64,000 nt of DNA, taken from assembly GCA_023411395.1 (NCBI GenBank), contig JAEYOV010000047.1, positions 1 through 64,000 on the forward strand, given 5' to 3'. Shown here in pieces: positions 51,595-59,789 of the stretch. The stretch is from Bacillota bacterium. GTDB lineage: Bacteria; Bacillota; Clostridia; Christensenellales; Aristaeellaceae. Each line of letters starts with the position of its first letter. Positions within the stretch are counted from its first letter, which is position 1. A program made the translations under genes and the position numbers. The notes beneath the pieces were generated by a model. The model was not told where the DNA came from. It worked only from the letters and a program-made list of their open reading frames with translations, and searched no databases.

Positions 51595-52884
51595 ATGGAA
51601 AAAGCAACGTACGATGCCTATGTACAAATTATTCATGCCGAGCTGATTGCGGCAATGGGTTGCACAGAACCGATCGCCATCGCCTACTGTTCGGCAAAAG
51701 CGGCGCGCGTCCTCGGGCAGCTTCCTGAAAAGATTCGCGTATCCTGCAGCGGAAATATCATCAAAAATGTCAAAGGTGTTGTCGTACCCAACAGCGGCGG
51801 GTTGAAAGGCATTGACGTAGCGGCGGTGCTGGGGGCCGTGGGGGGCGACCCGGATAAAGGGCTGGAAGTGATTGCCGGAGCAAGCCAGTTCGACCGGGAA
51901 AAGGTAATAGAGCTTTTAAAGGACAAAGACTACTGCCGCTGCGAAGTTTTGATAGGCTGTGATAATCTGCATATAGAAGTGTTTGTGCAGGCAGGCCGGC
52001 ACAGCGCAGCAGTTGAAATCATGGGCGATCACACGCACATTGTCCGCATTGAAAAGGATGGCAAGCTTCTTTTTTCAGCCGAAGCGCCGGTTCAAAGCCC
52101 GCAGGCCGCCTGGGAGCTTCCCCGCCTGAAGGAACTGCTCAGTGTGGAAGACATTTTGGCCTTCGCGGATGAGGCGGACCTTGACCTGGTTCGGGGGCCT
52201 CTGGAATTGCAGATTGAAAACAATTCACGCATTTCCATGGAAGGGCTGAAAAACGATTATGGCGTGCGCGTCGGCAAAGCGCTGATGAGCAAACACACAT
52301 CAGGCGATCTGACTATTCGTGCCCGGGCCGTGGCGGCCGCCGGCTCCGATGCGCGCATGAGCGGCTGCCCCATGCCGGTGGTCATCAACTCCGGCAGCGG
52401 CAATCAGGGCATTACCGTATCCATGCCGGTCATCGAATACGCCAGGGAAATGGGCGTAGCCCATGACAAGCTGCTGCGGGCGCTGATTGTTTCCAACCTG
52501 ATCTCCATCCATCAAAAGCGCTTTTTGGGAAATCTGTCCGCCTATTGCGGGGCGACAAGCGCTGCCTGCGGTGCGGTGTGCGGCATTGCCTACCTTTGCG
52601 GCTATGGGTATGATACCATCGCAAACACCATCACCAACTCCATCGCCACCATTGGCGGCATGGTCTGTGACGGTGCAAAGCCTTCCTGTGCGGCCAAGAT
52701 CGCCTCTGCGCTGGACGCCGCTTTCATGGCGTTTGAGCTGCAGCGAAACGGCGGCGTATTCGCCCCGGGGGAAGGATTGGTAAGATCCGATGTAGAAAAA
52801 ACCATTCGCGCCGTAGGGCAAATGGGCCGCGAAGGTATGAAATCAACAGATTCAGAAATTCTGGACATCATGCTCAGCGAATGA
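51595..52884 (+). CDS. cyuA: L-cysteine desulfidase, CyuA (UPF0597) family
   Basis: A 429-residue protein of the family that breaks L-cysteine into pyruvate, ammonia and hydrogen sulfide with a [4Fe-4S] cluster. Motifs: AAMGCTEPIAIAY (C23), SGNIIKNVKGVVVPNSGGLKGIDVAA, MSGCPMPVVINSGSGNQGI, YCGATSAACGAVCGIAYL and MVCDGAKPSCAAKI, which supply the conserved cysteines. Length is normal. Two ATG codons are possible; 51595 has AAAAAGG 8 bases upstream, 51577 has none. The gap after livF is 51 bases, without a terminator. Confidence 0.9.
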   Translation: MEKATYDAYVQIIHAELIAAMGCTEPIAIAYCSAKAARVLGQLPEKIRVSCSGNIIKNVKGVVVPNSGGLKGIDVAAVLGAVGGDPDKGLEVIAGASQFDREKVIELLKDKDYCRCEVLIGCDNLHIEVFVQAGRHSAAVEIMGDHTHIVRIEKDGKLLFSAEAPVQSPQAAWELPRLKELLSVEDILAFADEADLDLVRGPLELQIENNSRISMEGLKNDYGVRVGKALMSKHTSGDLTIRARAVAAAGSDARMSGCPMPVVINSGSGNQGITVSMPVIEYAREMGVAHDKLLRALIVSNLISIHQKRFLGNLSAYCGATSAACGAVCGIAYLCGYGYDTIANTITNSIATIGGMVCDGAKPSCAAKIASALDAAFMAFELQRNGGVFAPGEGLVRSDVEKTIRAVGQMGREGMKSTDSEILDIMLSE

Positions 52885-52923
52885 AAAAGCATTTTCGATG
52901 CAGGAAGGGATCGTAATTAAAGC

Positions 52924-53550
52924 ATGGAACCGTTCACAAAACAAATGATCCACAATGATATCGTTCAGGATATCATAAGGGGCGAGTACAGGAGCAATGG
53001 ATTATTGAGTGAGCGCCATTTAATGGAAAAATATGGTACAAGCAAATCGGTCGTGCGCGAGGCGCTGGTGGAGCTGTGCAATGAAAAGGTGCTGCGCAGT
53101 ATCCCCCGCTATGGCTATGAAATCGTGACGCTGACGGAAAGCGACGTGCGCAACATATTGCAATTCCGCGTGATGGTGGAATGCCAGTGCCTCCCCATCA
53201 TCTTTCAAAAAGCCAGCCAGGAAGAGTCTTCCGAACTGGTCGTGTATGCACAAAAAGTCATCGCCAACGGAGACCATGATGTTTGGGATGACTGGGACGA
53301 TAACTCCAAATTTCACCTCCAGTTGCTGGCTCTCAGCGGCAACCGCTATTGCTACAGCCAGATCAAACAAAGCCTTTCTATCTTAAAGCGGGCATACGCG
53401 CAGTTTTACTGGGACAAATGGCACCGTGTCCGCTTCCATTTCGACAGTGAAACGCATTTGCGCATAGCGCTTGCGCTTCAGGCGGGAGACTTGAACCTTG
53501 CCGTCCGCATGCTGGAGGAAGACATCAACTCGTTTGGCATCGCGCTGTAA
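52924..53550 (+). CDS. GntR-family regulator, FCD-type
   Basis: A 208-residue regulator: winged helix at residues 5-70 (QMIHNDIVQDIIRGEYRSNGLLSERHLMEKYGTSKSVVREALVELCNEKVLRSIPRYGYEIV), then an all-helical FCD effector domain with NSKFHLQLLALSGN and HLRIALALQAGDLNLAVRMLEEDI, whose His/Asp residues often bind a metal. AGGAAGGGATC precedes the start. It probably binds TGGTCGACCA upstream of the operon and senses a carboxylate intermediate. Confidence 0.9.
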   Translation: MEPFTKQMIHNDIVQDIIRGEYRSNGLLSERHLMEKYGTSKSVVREALVELCNEKVLRSIPRYGYEIVTLTESDVRNILQFRVMVECQCLPIIFQKASQEESSELVVYAQKVIANGDHDVWDDWDDNSKFHLQLLALSGNRYCYSQIKQSLSILKRAYAQFYWDKWHRVRFHFDSETHLRIALALQAGDLNLAVRMLEEDINSFGIAL

Positions 53551-53605
53551 CCTGTGGCTGATGCAGCAAGCATAAATTTCAATAAGTGCTCAAGGAGGAC
53601 CGCTC

Positions 53606-54616
53606 ATGAAAAAGATCATCAATAACCCGGTGAATTTCGCGGATGAAGTGGTGGAAGGGATCATCGCGGCCTATGGCGACCGGCTGAAATTGCTGGATGG
53701 CGACCGCCGCGTAATCCTCTCCAATACTCCCGTGCGGGACGGCAAGGTGGGCATCGTGACCGGCGGCGGAAGCGGACATCTGCCGGTGTTCCTGGGCTAT
53801 GTGGGAAAAGGCATGCTGGACGGCTGCGCCGTGGGCAATGTGTTTGCGTCTCCTTCAGCACAGAAGATGGCCGATGCCATCAAGGCCTGCGACCGCGGCA
53901 GCGGCGTTTTATGCCTGTACGGCAACTACGGCGGCGACAACATGAACTTTGACATGGCCTGCGAAACCGTGGAGCTGGAGGATGATATCCAAACCCGTAC
54001 CGTCCGCGTGAAGGACGATGTAGCTTCGGCCCCCTTGGAATCCGCTGCCCGGCGGCGCGGCGTGGCCGGCATGGTGTATGCCTTCAAGATTGCCGGCGCT
54101 GCGGCGGATCAAGGCCGATCCCTTCATGAGGTGGCAGACGCTGCCCAGAAGGCGCTGGACAATATCCGCACGATGGGCATTGCGCTTTCCCCCTGCATCG
54201 TGCCCGAAGTAGGCAAGCCCACCTTCGCTATTGGTGAAAACGAAATGGAAATCGGCATGGGCATCCATGGCGAGCCAGGCATTGAAGTACGCCCGATGAT
54301 GACCGCGGACGAGGTCACGGATGTGATTTTGGATAAGCTTCTTGCGGATATGCCGCTTCAATCGGGCAGCACCGTTTCCGTCATGGTCAACGGCCTTGGC
54401 GCGACGCCGAAGGAAGAGCTGCTGATCGTCTACCGCCGCATCCATCAAACGCTTGTAACAAAGGGCGTTCGCATGGTGATGCCGCACATCGGCGAGTTTG
54501 CCACCTCCATGGAAATGGCCGGCCTTTCCGTGACAATCTTTAAGCTGGACGATGAACTGGAAGCGCTTTTGCGCGCCCCTGCCAGCACACCGTTTTTCAC
54601 CAACGAAAACATCTGA
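53606..54616 (+). CDS. dhaK: Dihydroxyacetone kinase subunit DhaK
   Basis: A 336-residue substrate-binding subunit. VTGGGSGHLPVFLGYVGKGMLDGCAVGNVFASP is the substrate-site region with His58; H221 in MGIHGEPG is the residue that binds the ketose covalently. Length matches the PTS-dependent DhaK. AAGGAGGACCGCTC fixes the start. With DhaL it should phosphorylate dihydroxyacetone or another small keto compound. The location behind a cysteine-desulfidase gene is unusual. Confidence 0.93.
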   Translation: MKKIINNPVNFADEVVEGIIAAYGDRLKLLDGDRRVILSNTPVRDGKVGIVTGGGSGHLPVFLGYVGKGMLDGCAVGNVFASPSAQKMADAIKACDRGSGVLCLYGNYGGDNMNFDMACETVELEDDIQTRTVRVKDDVASAPLESAARRRGVAGMVYAFKIAGAAADQGRSLHEVADAAQKALDNIRTMGIALSPCIVPEVGKPTFAIGENEMEIGMGIHGEPGIEVRPMMTADEVTDVILDKLLADMPLQSGSTVSVMVNGLGATPKEELLIVYRRIHQTLVTKGVRMVMPHIGEFATSMEMAGLSVTIFKLDDELEALLRAPASTPFFTNENI

Positions 54617-54631
54617 AAAGGAGCGCCGTAT

Positions 54632-55258
54632 ATGCTGGATGCGAATACGCTGAAAATCGCCATGCAGGAGATTTCCGAAACGATGGCTGCCAACAGACAA
54701 TATCTCATTGAATTGGACCAGCGCAACGGTGACGGCGATTTGGGCATTTCCATGTCAGAGGGCTTTGCCGCCGCCTCAAAGTTTGTAAACGAAAGCGTCG
54801 AAGCCGATCTTGGCAAGCTCCTCATCGGTGCCAGCAAAATATTCAACGAAGCCGCGCCCTCCTCCCTTGGCACCATCATGTCCCTGTACATGATGGGCAT
54901 GGCCAGGGTACTCAAAGGCCATGAAACCGCGGACATAGCCATGCTGGGCGAGGCGCTTACATCCGGCGTCAACAAGATCATGGAACGCGCCAACTCCAAG
55001 CCCGGTGAAAAAACCGTACTGGACGCATTGGACCCGGCAGCGCGCGCGCTGTGTGACAATGCTTCCTTGGGTGCGGTTCCGGCGCTGGAGGCTGCTTGCA
55101 AGGCAGCCAGGGAAGGTTCTGACAGCACGGCAGCCATGAAGGCGGTGCACGGCCGTGCCGCCTATTACGGAGACAAGGCCATCGGCTTGATCGACGGCGG
55201 TTCCGTTGCCGGCAAGCTTGTGTTTGAAGCGATCTTAAAAGCGGCGCAGAAGATGTAG
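54632..55258 (+). CDS. dhaL: Dihydroxyacetone kinase subunit DhaL
   Basis: A 208-residue nucleotide-binding subunit: ELDQRNGDGDLGISM holds the metal-binding Asp triad (D29, D34, D36), KPGEKTVLDALDPA and HGRAAYYGDKAIGLIDGGS are the ADP-site motifs. The usual GGASG loop is altered to PSSLGTIMS, so nucleotide handling may differ. DhaL of this type needs a DhaM phosphodonor, which is not in the window. The gene is 15 bases after dhaK and ends the operon. Confidence 0.9.
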   Translation: MLDANTLKIAMQEISETMAANRQYLIELDQRNGDGDLGISMSEGFAAASKFVNESVEADLGKLLIGASKIFNEAAPSSLGTIMSLYMMGMARVLKGHETADIAMLGEALTSGVNKIMERANSKPGEKTVLDALDPAARALCDNASLGAVPALEAACKAAREGSDSTAAMKAVHGRAAYYGDKAIGLIDGGSVAGKLVFEAILKAAQKM

Positions 55259-55269
55259 CGGCACGAACG

Positions 55270-55460
55270 CCTTTGCTTCAAATCCACAGGGTTGGGCTTC
55301 CGGGACATCCCCGCCACTGTAACCGCCTACTTGGTATGGTGACAAGACGGTGCTGGCGGAGGTCTTATTCATGGAACGTCGATTGAGCCAGATGGAAAAC
55401 GCCCCTTCAATATCTCCCGGGGTTTGTTGATAGTTTGAAGCAGGCTGCAAGGCCTGCTTC
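55270..55460 (+). pseudogene. Remnant of a sugar-phosphate isomerase gene (3' end)
   Basis: The bases at about 55277-55331 (CTTCAAATCCACAGGGTTGGG, then GGACATCCCCGCCACTGTAA) align with 45633-45687 of the intact isomerase gene (CTTCAAGCCCGTGGGGCTGGG, GGATATCCCCGCCATCGTAA) with about three quarters identity. A hairpin GAAGCAGGC/GCCTGCTTC at 55437-55460 resembles that gene's terminator. No open frame is preserved. It is a decayed duplicate or a rearrangement scar. Confidence 0.65.
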
Positions 55461-55491
55461 TATGAATACGCCTTATTCCAACGGCATTTTC

Positions 55492-56421
55492 TTATAGATG
55501 GTAATCCCCGGCCGCTTCCGGCTGATAAACCACTTTCCTGATCTGTATTTTTGCCACACCGGATGGAATATCCCACTCAATGCGGTCCCCCTCTCTGTAG
55601 CCAAGAATGGCGGTACCTACCGGGGACAGGATGGATAGCTTGTTCCTTGCCCAATCAGCTTCCTTGGGATACACCAAGGACACTTCCATCTCCTCCTCAT
55701 CCAGCCTCAGCAAAACCTTGGAGTTCATGGTGATGACTTCGGGAGAAAGCTGATGCACATCCACAATTCTTGCCCGGTCAATCTCGTGCTCCAGATCGAG
55801 GATCGCCCGATCCGCTGTAGTTCCAAGGCTGGACACATCACTGATCAGCTTTCTCAACCTGCCCTGATCAACCGCCGTAATAACAACCTGCGAAGCCATA
55901 TTGTTCCCTCCCTGTTGAATGAATTTGATATATTCCTCCATTGATATCCCCAGAACCTTCATTCTGGATGTTTCATGCTGCAGCCTGAAGCCTGCCCGAA
56001 GGAAGGCACGAAGGGACCGCCTGTTTTCATGGTGGATTCTGGCCACCATTTTCAAGGACCGCAATTCGAAGAAGGCAATTTTCATGCTTTCGCAAATGGC
56101 GCTGGTTCCCATTCGCTTTCCCCAATCGCTGCGGTCACCAATAACAATCACCATTTCCGTTTCGGCGTTTTTCACAACCAGGCGAACGAATCCCAACGGC
56201 CTGCCTTTTTTATCATGGATCATATAAAACCGGCCGCCAGCGCTGAACAGATGCGTTAATACAGGCAGGTTCACCCTGCCGATCGCCTGCCGTATATTTG
56301 CTGATACATCCTGGGTATCACTCAGATATCGCCTTACTTCTTCATCCTCGAGCCAGCGCATGATGGCCAGCGCATTTTCCCTTGTCACTTCTTGACGTAA
56401 ACAAATAAAAGGCTCTTTCAT
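55492..56421 (-). CDS. GNAT acetyltransferase fused to Rnk/GreA-C domain
   Basis: A 309-residue frame with two domains. Residues 1-172 are a RimJ-like GNAT acetyltransferase (LGFVRLVVKNAETEMVIVIGDRSDWGKRMGTSAICESMKIAFFELRSLKMVARIHHENRRSLRAFLRAGF). Residues 175-309 are a complete nucleoside-diphosphate-kinase-regulator (Rnk) module with a C-terminal GreA/GreB domain (LSILSPVGTAILGYREGDRIEWDIPSG), about 135 residues, the normal length of free Rnk. An internal ATG at 55899 follows AGGGAGGGAACAAT, so Rnk may also be made separately. Rnk-type proteins contact RNA polymerase. Confidence 0.8.
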   Translation of the reverse strand: MKEPFICLRQEVTRENALAIMRWLEDEEVRRYLSDTQDVSANIRQAIGRVNLPVLTHLFSAGGRFYMIHDKKGRPLGFVRLVVKNAETEMVIVIGDRSDWGKRMGTSAICESMKIAFFELRSLKMVARIHHENRRSLRAFLRAGFRLQHETSRMKVLGISMEEYIKFIQQGGNNMASQVVITAVDQGRLRKLISDVSSLGTTADRAILDLEHEIDRARIVDVHQLSPEVITMNSKVLLRLDEEEMEVSLVYPKEADWARNKLSILSPVGTAILGYREGDRIEWDIPSGVAKIQIRKVVYQPEAAGDYHL

Positions 56422-56642
56422 TTTTTCCTGCTTCCTGTCGCAAAAAATAAAAGCCTTTCATAGGAACTTTATCTATGACGGTTCTTTGCATTAACCATAT
56501 CATATAATTTTCTTTCCGTCAAGCCGACCAGTTACGTACCGCTGGAGGCCCCGGCGGCCTCCATTGCAGCTCTGGTTCACATCCTAAACGCTCTGTCTCA
56601 AACGACTCCTCTACCCTTTACCCTTCACGGCCGTGCTCAGGG

Positions 56643-57287
56643 TTACGGAGCCACCGGCCTGCGGATCATGCAGTATTGCAAAAGATCGAAGGGTGTCTGA
56701 AGGGTGGTATGCAGCTCAAAACCGTAATGCCGGTACATGGGCAGGTTCTTTTCGTTGTGCGTTTCCAGGGAAACCAGCAGTCCCTTTTGATCGGCGTACT
56801 TCAGCACCGGCTCCATCAGCTTGTGGGCCACGCCTGTGCCGCGGGCGCCAGGCCGCACGGCAAAGTAGATGATATGCATGTACCGCCTGGCGGGCAGTTC
56901 CCTGGTCCAGGCGGCGTTCAAATACTGCCTGGCCTTTAGAAACTGCCCCAGTGTCTTCAGGGACACATCATCCTTGATCAGCGATACATTGGTTTTCCAG
57001 GCATAAAACGTTTCAACGGAAAAAAATTTAAGATGGTTATAGGGCTGCGAATCGTCATCGGCAATGATCAGGCCTTTGACATCGGGGCTGTCGGCAAAGG
57101 CGTCGTCATTTTCCAAAAGCTCGCCGGCGTCGTTGGCAAATACCTCGGGCAGTGTTCTTTCACGCAAATGTTCCTCAGGGATCAGCTTCCTGTACAGCGG
57201 GTCATCCCGAAAGCACTCCAGCAGGATGCGGACCACCTTGGGGGCGTCCGCCCTGGATAAGTGATACAGCGCATCGATTTGCATCAT
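56643..57287 (-). CDS. GNAT-family N-acetyltransferase
   Basis: A 214-residue acetyl-CoA-dependent transferase. The acetyl-CoA loop is IIYFAVRPGARGTGVAHKLMEPVLKYADQKGLLVSLETHNEKNLPMYRHYGFEL, typical motifs A and B. Substrate unknown. It begins 12 bases after the large M28 gene, so it is in the same operon. The 220 bases downstream hold the promoter of the GNAT-Rnk gene (TTGACG-N17-TATGGT, minus strand) and a GGAGGCC/GGCCTCC hairpin. Confidence 0.85.
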   Translation of the reverse strand: MMQIDALYHLSRADAPKVVRILLECFRDDPLYRKLIPEEHLRERTLPEVFANDAGELLENDDAFADSPDVKGLIIADDDSQPYNHLKFFSVETFYAWKTNVSLIKDDVSLKTLGQFLKARQYLNAAWTRELPARRYMHIIYFAVRPGARGTGVAHKLMEPVLKYADQKGLLVSLETHNEKNLPMYRHYGFELHTTLQTPFDLLQYCMIRRPVAP

Positions 57288-57299
57288 CGCTTCAATTCT

Positions 57300-59390
57300 T
57301 TAATCCTCCTGGGTGGATACAAGCGGCCTAAGCCTTCGGAGCGCTTTTTTCATAAGCTGCTCCAGTTCTTCCAGCGCGGCCGTCTCTTCCCGCACCGTTT
57401 TGTCCAGCCGGGACAGCGCTTCCTGTTCCAGCCGCATCAGTTCCCGGATCTCCATGGTGAGGTCCGGCTTTTTTGTTTTGCTTTTTTCGCGAAGCCTATG
57501 GATCATATCATACAGGTCAAGATGGCCCTGAAGCCGCCCGGCGCCCCACAGCAGCCGCTCCCTGGGCTGATGGAGAACATAAGCGGTAAAGTAATCGTAC
57601 ACATCCTTGTCAAAATCGGCGGCATAGCAGTTGTTGTCAATGTGGCCAAGGCTCACGGCCGCCCCCTTCACATCGCCGGCATGAAGCTGCCAAACCGCTT
57701 TGTGCAGCATCTCTACACTGTGCTGGTCATGCTCGTGGGGGAGGATGGAGACATCGTGCCAGGTGAGGCGTACAAAGCGGTCCTCCAGGAAGCGGAAAAT
57801 GGCAAGAATCTGGCGCCGGGCAGCCCCGCAGGCGGCGTACAGCTCCCCGGCTTCCAGGCTGCCGTCGGCCAGCCTCAACGCATACTGGCGGTTAATCTCC
57901 TCCGTCAGCTCATACAGTTCCTCCGCCTTATCCGCCGCACACTTGAGTGCTCCGCGGAAAGCGCCCTCCATCCGGGGATGCAGCCGCTGGCAGGTAAGCG
58001 TATCCGATATGGCGGCAAGGCGCACGGTGTAATCCAGGGGCGGCAGGCACAATTGGTCAAAAGCCAGCATCAGCCGCCCGTAGAGTACATGGTGGTAATG
58101 ATAAACCGACTCATCATAGGCGTCATCGTTATCAAACTGGGAATGATACCTTGTTTCCATAAAGGTGCCGCCGCCAAACTCGTTGACCATGGCGGGGATG
58201 CCAGCGATGGCCATGGAAAAATCGTCCGACCAGGTCTGGGTGGGGCATACCACGCCGGAACCCTTGGGATAGACGGCGCGTACCTTTTGCGGCAGCGCCT
58301 TCATCTGCCGTTTCAAAAAGCCCTTCATTTCATAGGCGCTGCGGATGAAATGCTTCTTTTCGTGGGCATGGGCGGGAAGCTCCAGATTGATGTTCGTTAC
58401 GGCTTTGCCCGCCCATTCCGGGTGGATGCGGAACACCTGGTTATATGCTCCCACTGACCAGTCGTACCGGGTGTTGACTGCCCCCCATTCCTCTGCGGCC
58501 ATGGCGCAGAAGACCAGCGTCTTGCGCGGCCTGTACCCGCTGGTGATGACCGTGCGGGCCAGGCCCAGCATGAGCGCCACGGCGGTATTGTCGTCCTGAA
58601 AGCCGGAAAAATAGGAGTCGTAATGGGCAGACAGAATGACCAGGGACTCCTCTTCCTCGCCTGTGATCTGCCCCACGATGTTGTGAGAGAAGGTTCCTTC
58701 CGTCACAGTGGATTCCGCGTCCAGCTCTACCTGGGCGCTTTCCCCAAAGGACAGGTCCAGCGCGGCGATAAGATTTTTCGCGTCCCGCTGGGACATCGAT
58801 AACGCGGGAGCATCCTTGGGACCGCAAATGTCCTGGGCGTTGAGCGTTTTTAAATTCTCCTCGCCGTAGCCGCTGCGCTGCACCGCCAGCACCGCCACCG
58901 CCCCGTGCAGATGGGCTTGGTAGGCGGGATAGTTGATCCACCATTCGTCCCGCTGGTTGATGGCGATGATGACCAGCTTGCCGCGTACATCCAGCTTTTG
59001 AAGCTCCCGTGCGGTGCCCTGCCCGGCGTTTACCAGCGTGAATTGCTTCCTGCCGCCGGTATGGAGCTCCGTCTGATAGCCGCCCAGCTCGCAACCCTGC
59101 TCCTGCCCCATTTTGTCCCGGTAGAAAAGCCGGGCGCGGGAAAATTCCCAGCCGTCCACAGGGAACCTTTCCTTCCTTGGATTCAAGCCAATGCGCGCCA
59201 TTTCCGCAAAGAGCATATCCCCTGTTTCCGCCTCGGCTTTGGAGCCCGCGGTACGGTAGCCCAGCACGGGGTTCGTGCGGAATTCCTCCATCCGCCTGGC
59301 CAGGCGGTAGGCATAGCCTACGTCCAGGCACCTGGAAAAATGCTGCCATTGGGGCTCCAGGGGCAATAGCGCACGCCTTTTTTTATCCAT
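57300..59390 (-). CDS. Large cytoplasmic M28-type peptidase with PA domain
   Basis: A 696-residue metallopeptidase without signal peptide. After an N-terminal segment, residues about 120-245 form a protease-associated (PA) insert (VRGKLVIIAINQRDEWWINYPAYQAHLHGAVAVLAVQ), and the M28 catalytic core follows (VILSAHYDSYFSGFQDDNTAVALMLGLA, VFCAMAAEEWGA, a late ETRYHSQFDNDD His). A C-terminal helical region of about 240 residues ends in a coiled coil (LMRLEQEALSRLDKTVREETAALEELEQLMKKAL). It probably degrades imported peptides. Confidence 0.87.
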   Translation of the reverse strand: MDKKRRALLPLEPQWQHFSRCLDVGYAYRLARRMEEFRTNPVLGYRTAGSKAEAETGDMLFAEMARIGLNPRKERFPVDGWEFSRARLFYRDKMGQEQGCELGGYQTELHTGGRKQFTLVNAGQGTARELQKLDVRGKLVIIAINQRDEWWINYPAYQAHLHGAVAVLAVQRSGYGEENLKTLNAQDICGPKDAPALSMSQRDAKNLIAALDLSFGESAQVELDAESTVTEGTFSHNIVGQITGEEEESLVILSAHYDSYFSGFQDDNTAVALMLGLARTVITSGYRPRKTLVFCAMAAEEWGAVNTRYDWSVGAYNQVFRIHPEWAGKAVTNINLELPAHAHEKKHFIRSAYEMKGFLKRQMKALPQKVRAVYPKGSGVVCPTQTWSDDFSMAIAGIPAMVNEFGGGTFMETRYHSQFDNDDAYDESVYHYHHVLYGRLMLAFDQLCLPPLDYTVRLAAISDTLTCQRLHPRMEGAFRGALKCAADKAEELYELTEEINRQYALRLADGSLEAGELYAACGAARRQILAIFRFLEDRFVRLTWHDVSILPHEHDQHSVEMLHKAVWQLHAGDVKGAAVSLGHIDNNCYAADFDKDVYDYFTAYVLHQPRERLLWGAGRLQGHLDLYDMIHRLREKSKTKKPDLTMEIRELMRLEQEALSRLDKTVREETAALEELEQLMKKALRRLRPLVSTQED

Positions 59391-59789
59391 GAGGGAAGGC
59401 CTCCTTTCCCGGGGGAAATCGGTCAGGAGCGGGAGCGTTCCTACGATGTCAGACTATGGTAGCACAACAAAAACAAGCCGTCAACGGGGAATAGGCACGA
59501 AGAAAAACGGCGGGGAGGGGAATTTTTGAAAAAATTCCCCTCCCCGCACCCAACCCCAAAAACTTCACTAGTATAATGGAATTTGGCAAGCAGCACCATG
59601 CCCTTCCTTTTGTATGAAAATATAATCTGTCCTGCATAATGATCTTTTTTAAACATTTCACCCGATGCAAACCTAACCTGTACGCAACGGGCGAAAGATG
59701 GCCGGGCGTGGAGTTTTCAAAGCATTGCGAATGTGCTAGAATAATCGCAGGCTGGGCGCAAAGTGTCAGCCGGATGCGGAGGAACACAT
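59391..59789. promoter_or_regulatory. Divergent intergenic region with an 18-base-pair inverted repeat
   Basis: About 400 bases between the M28 and pyruvate-kinase genes. GCGGGGAGGGGAATTTTT (59510-59527) and its exact complement (59530-59547) are separated by two bases. A weak promoter for pyk is TTTTCA-N17-TAGAAT (about 59716-59744). No gene is seen. Confidence 0.5.

Noticed and set aside
55235..55450. 71-codon minus-strand frame
   Set aside because: It lies over the isomerase remnant and has no ribosome-binding site or known motif.
55270..55460. Cobalamin riboswitch after dhaL (GACAAGACGG-like text)
   Set aside because: The GCCACTG-type boxes are absent in a proper order and the text aligns better with the isomerase gene.
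57261..58457. Long open frame (398 codons) on the plus strand
   Set aside because: It is antisense to the well-supported M28 peptidase gene and encodes a low-complexity His/Arg/Pro-rich product without ribosome-binding site.
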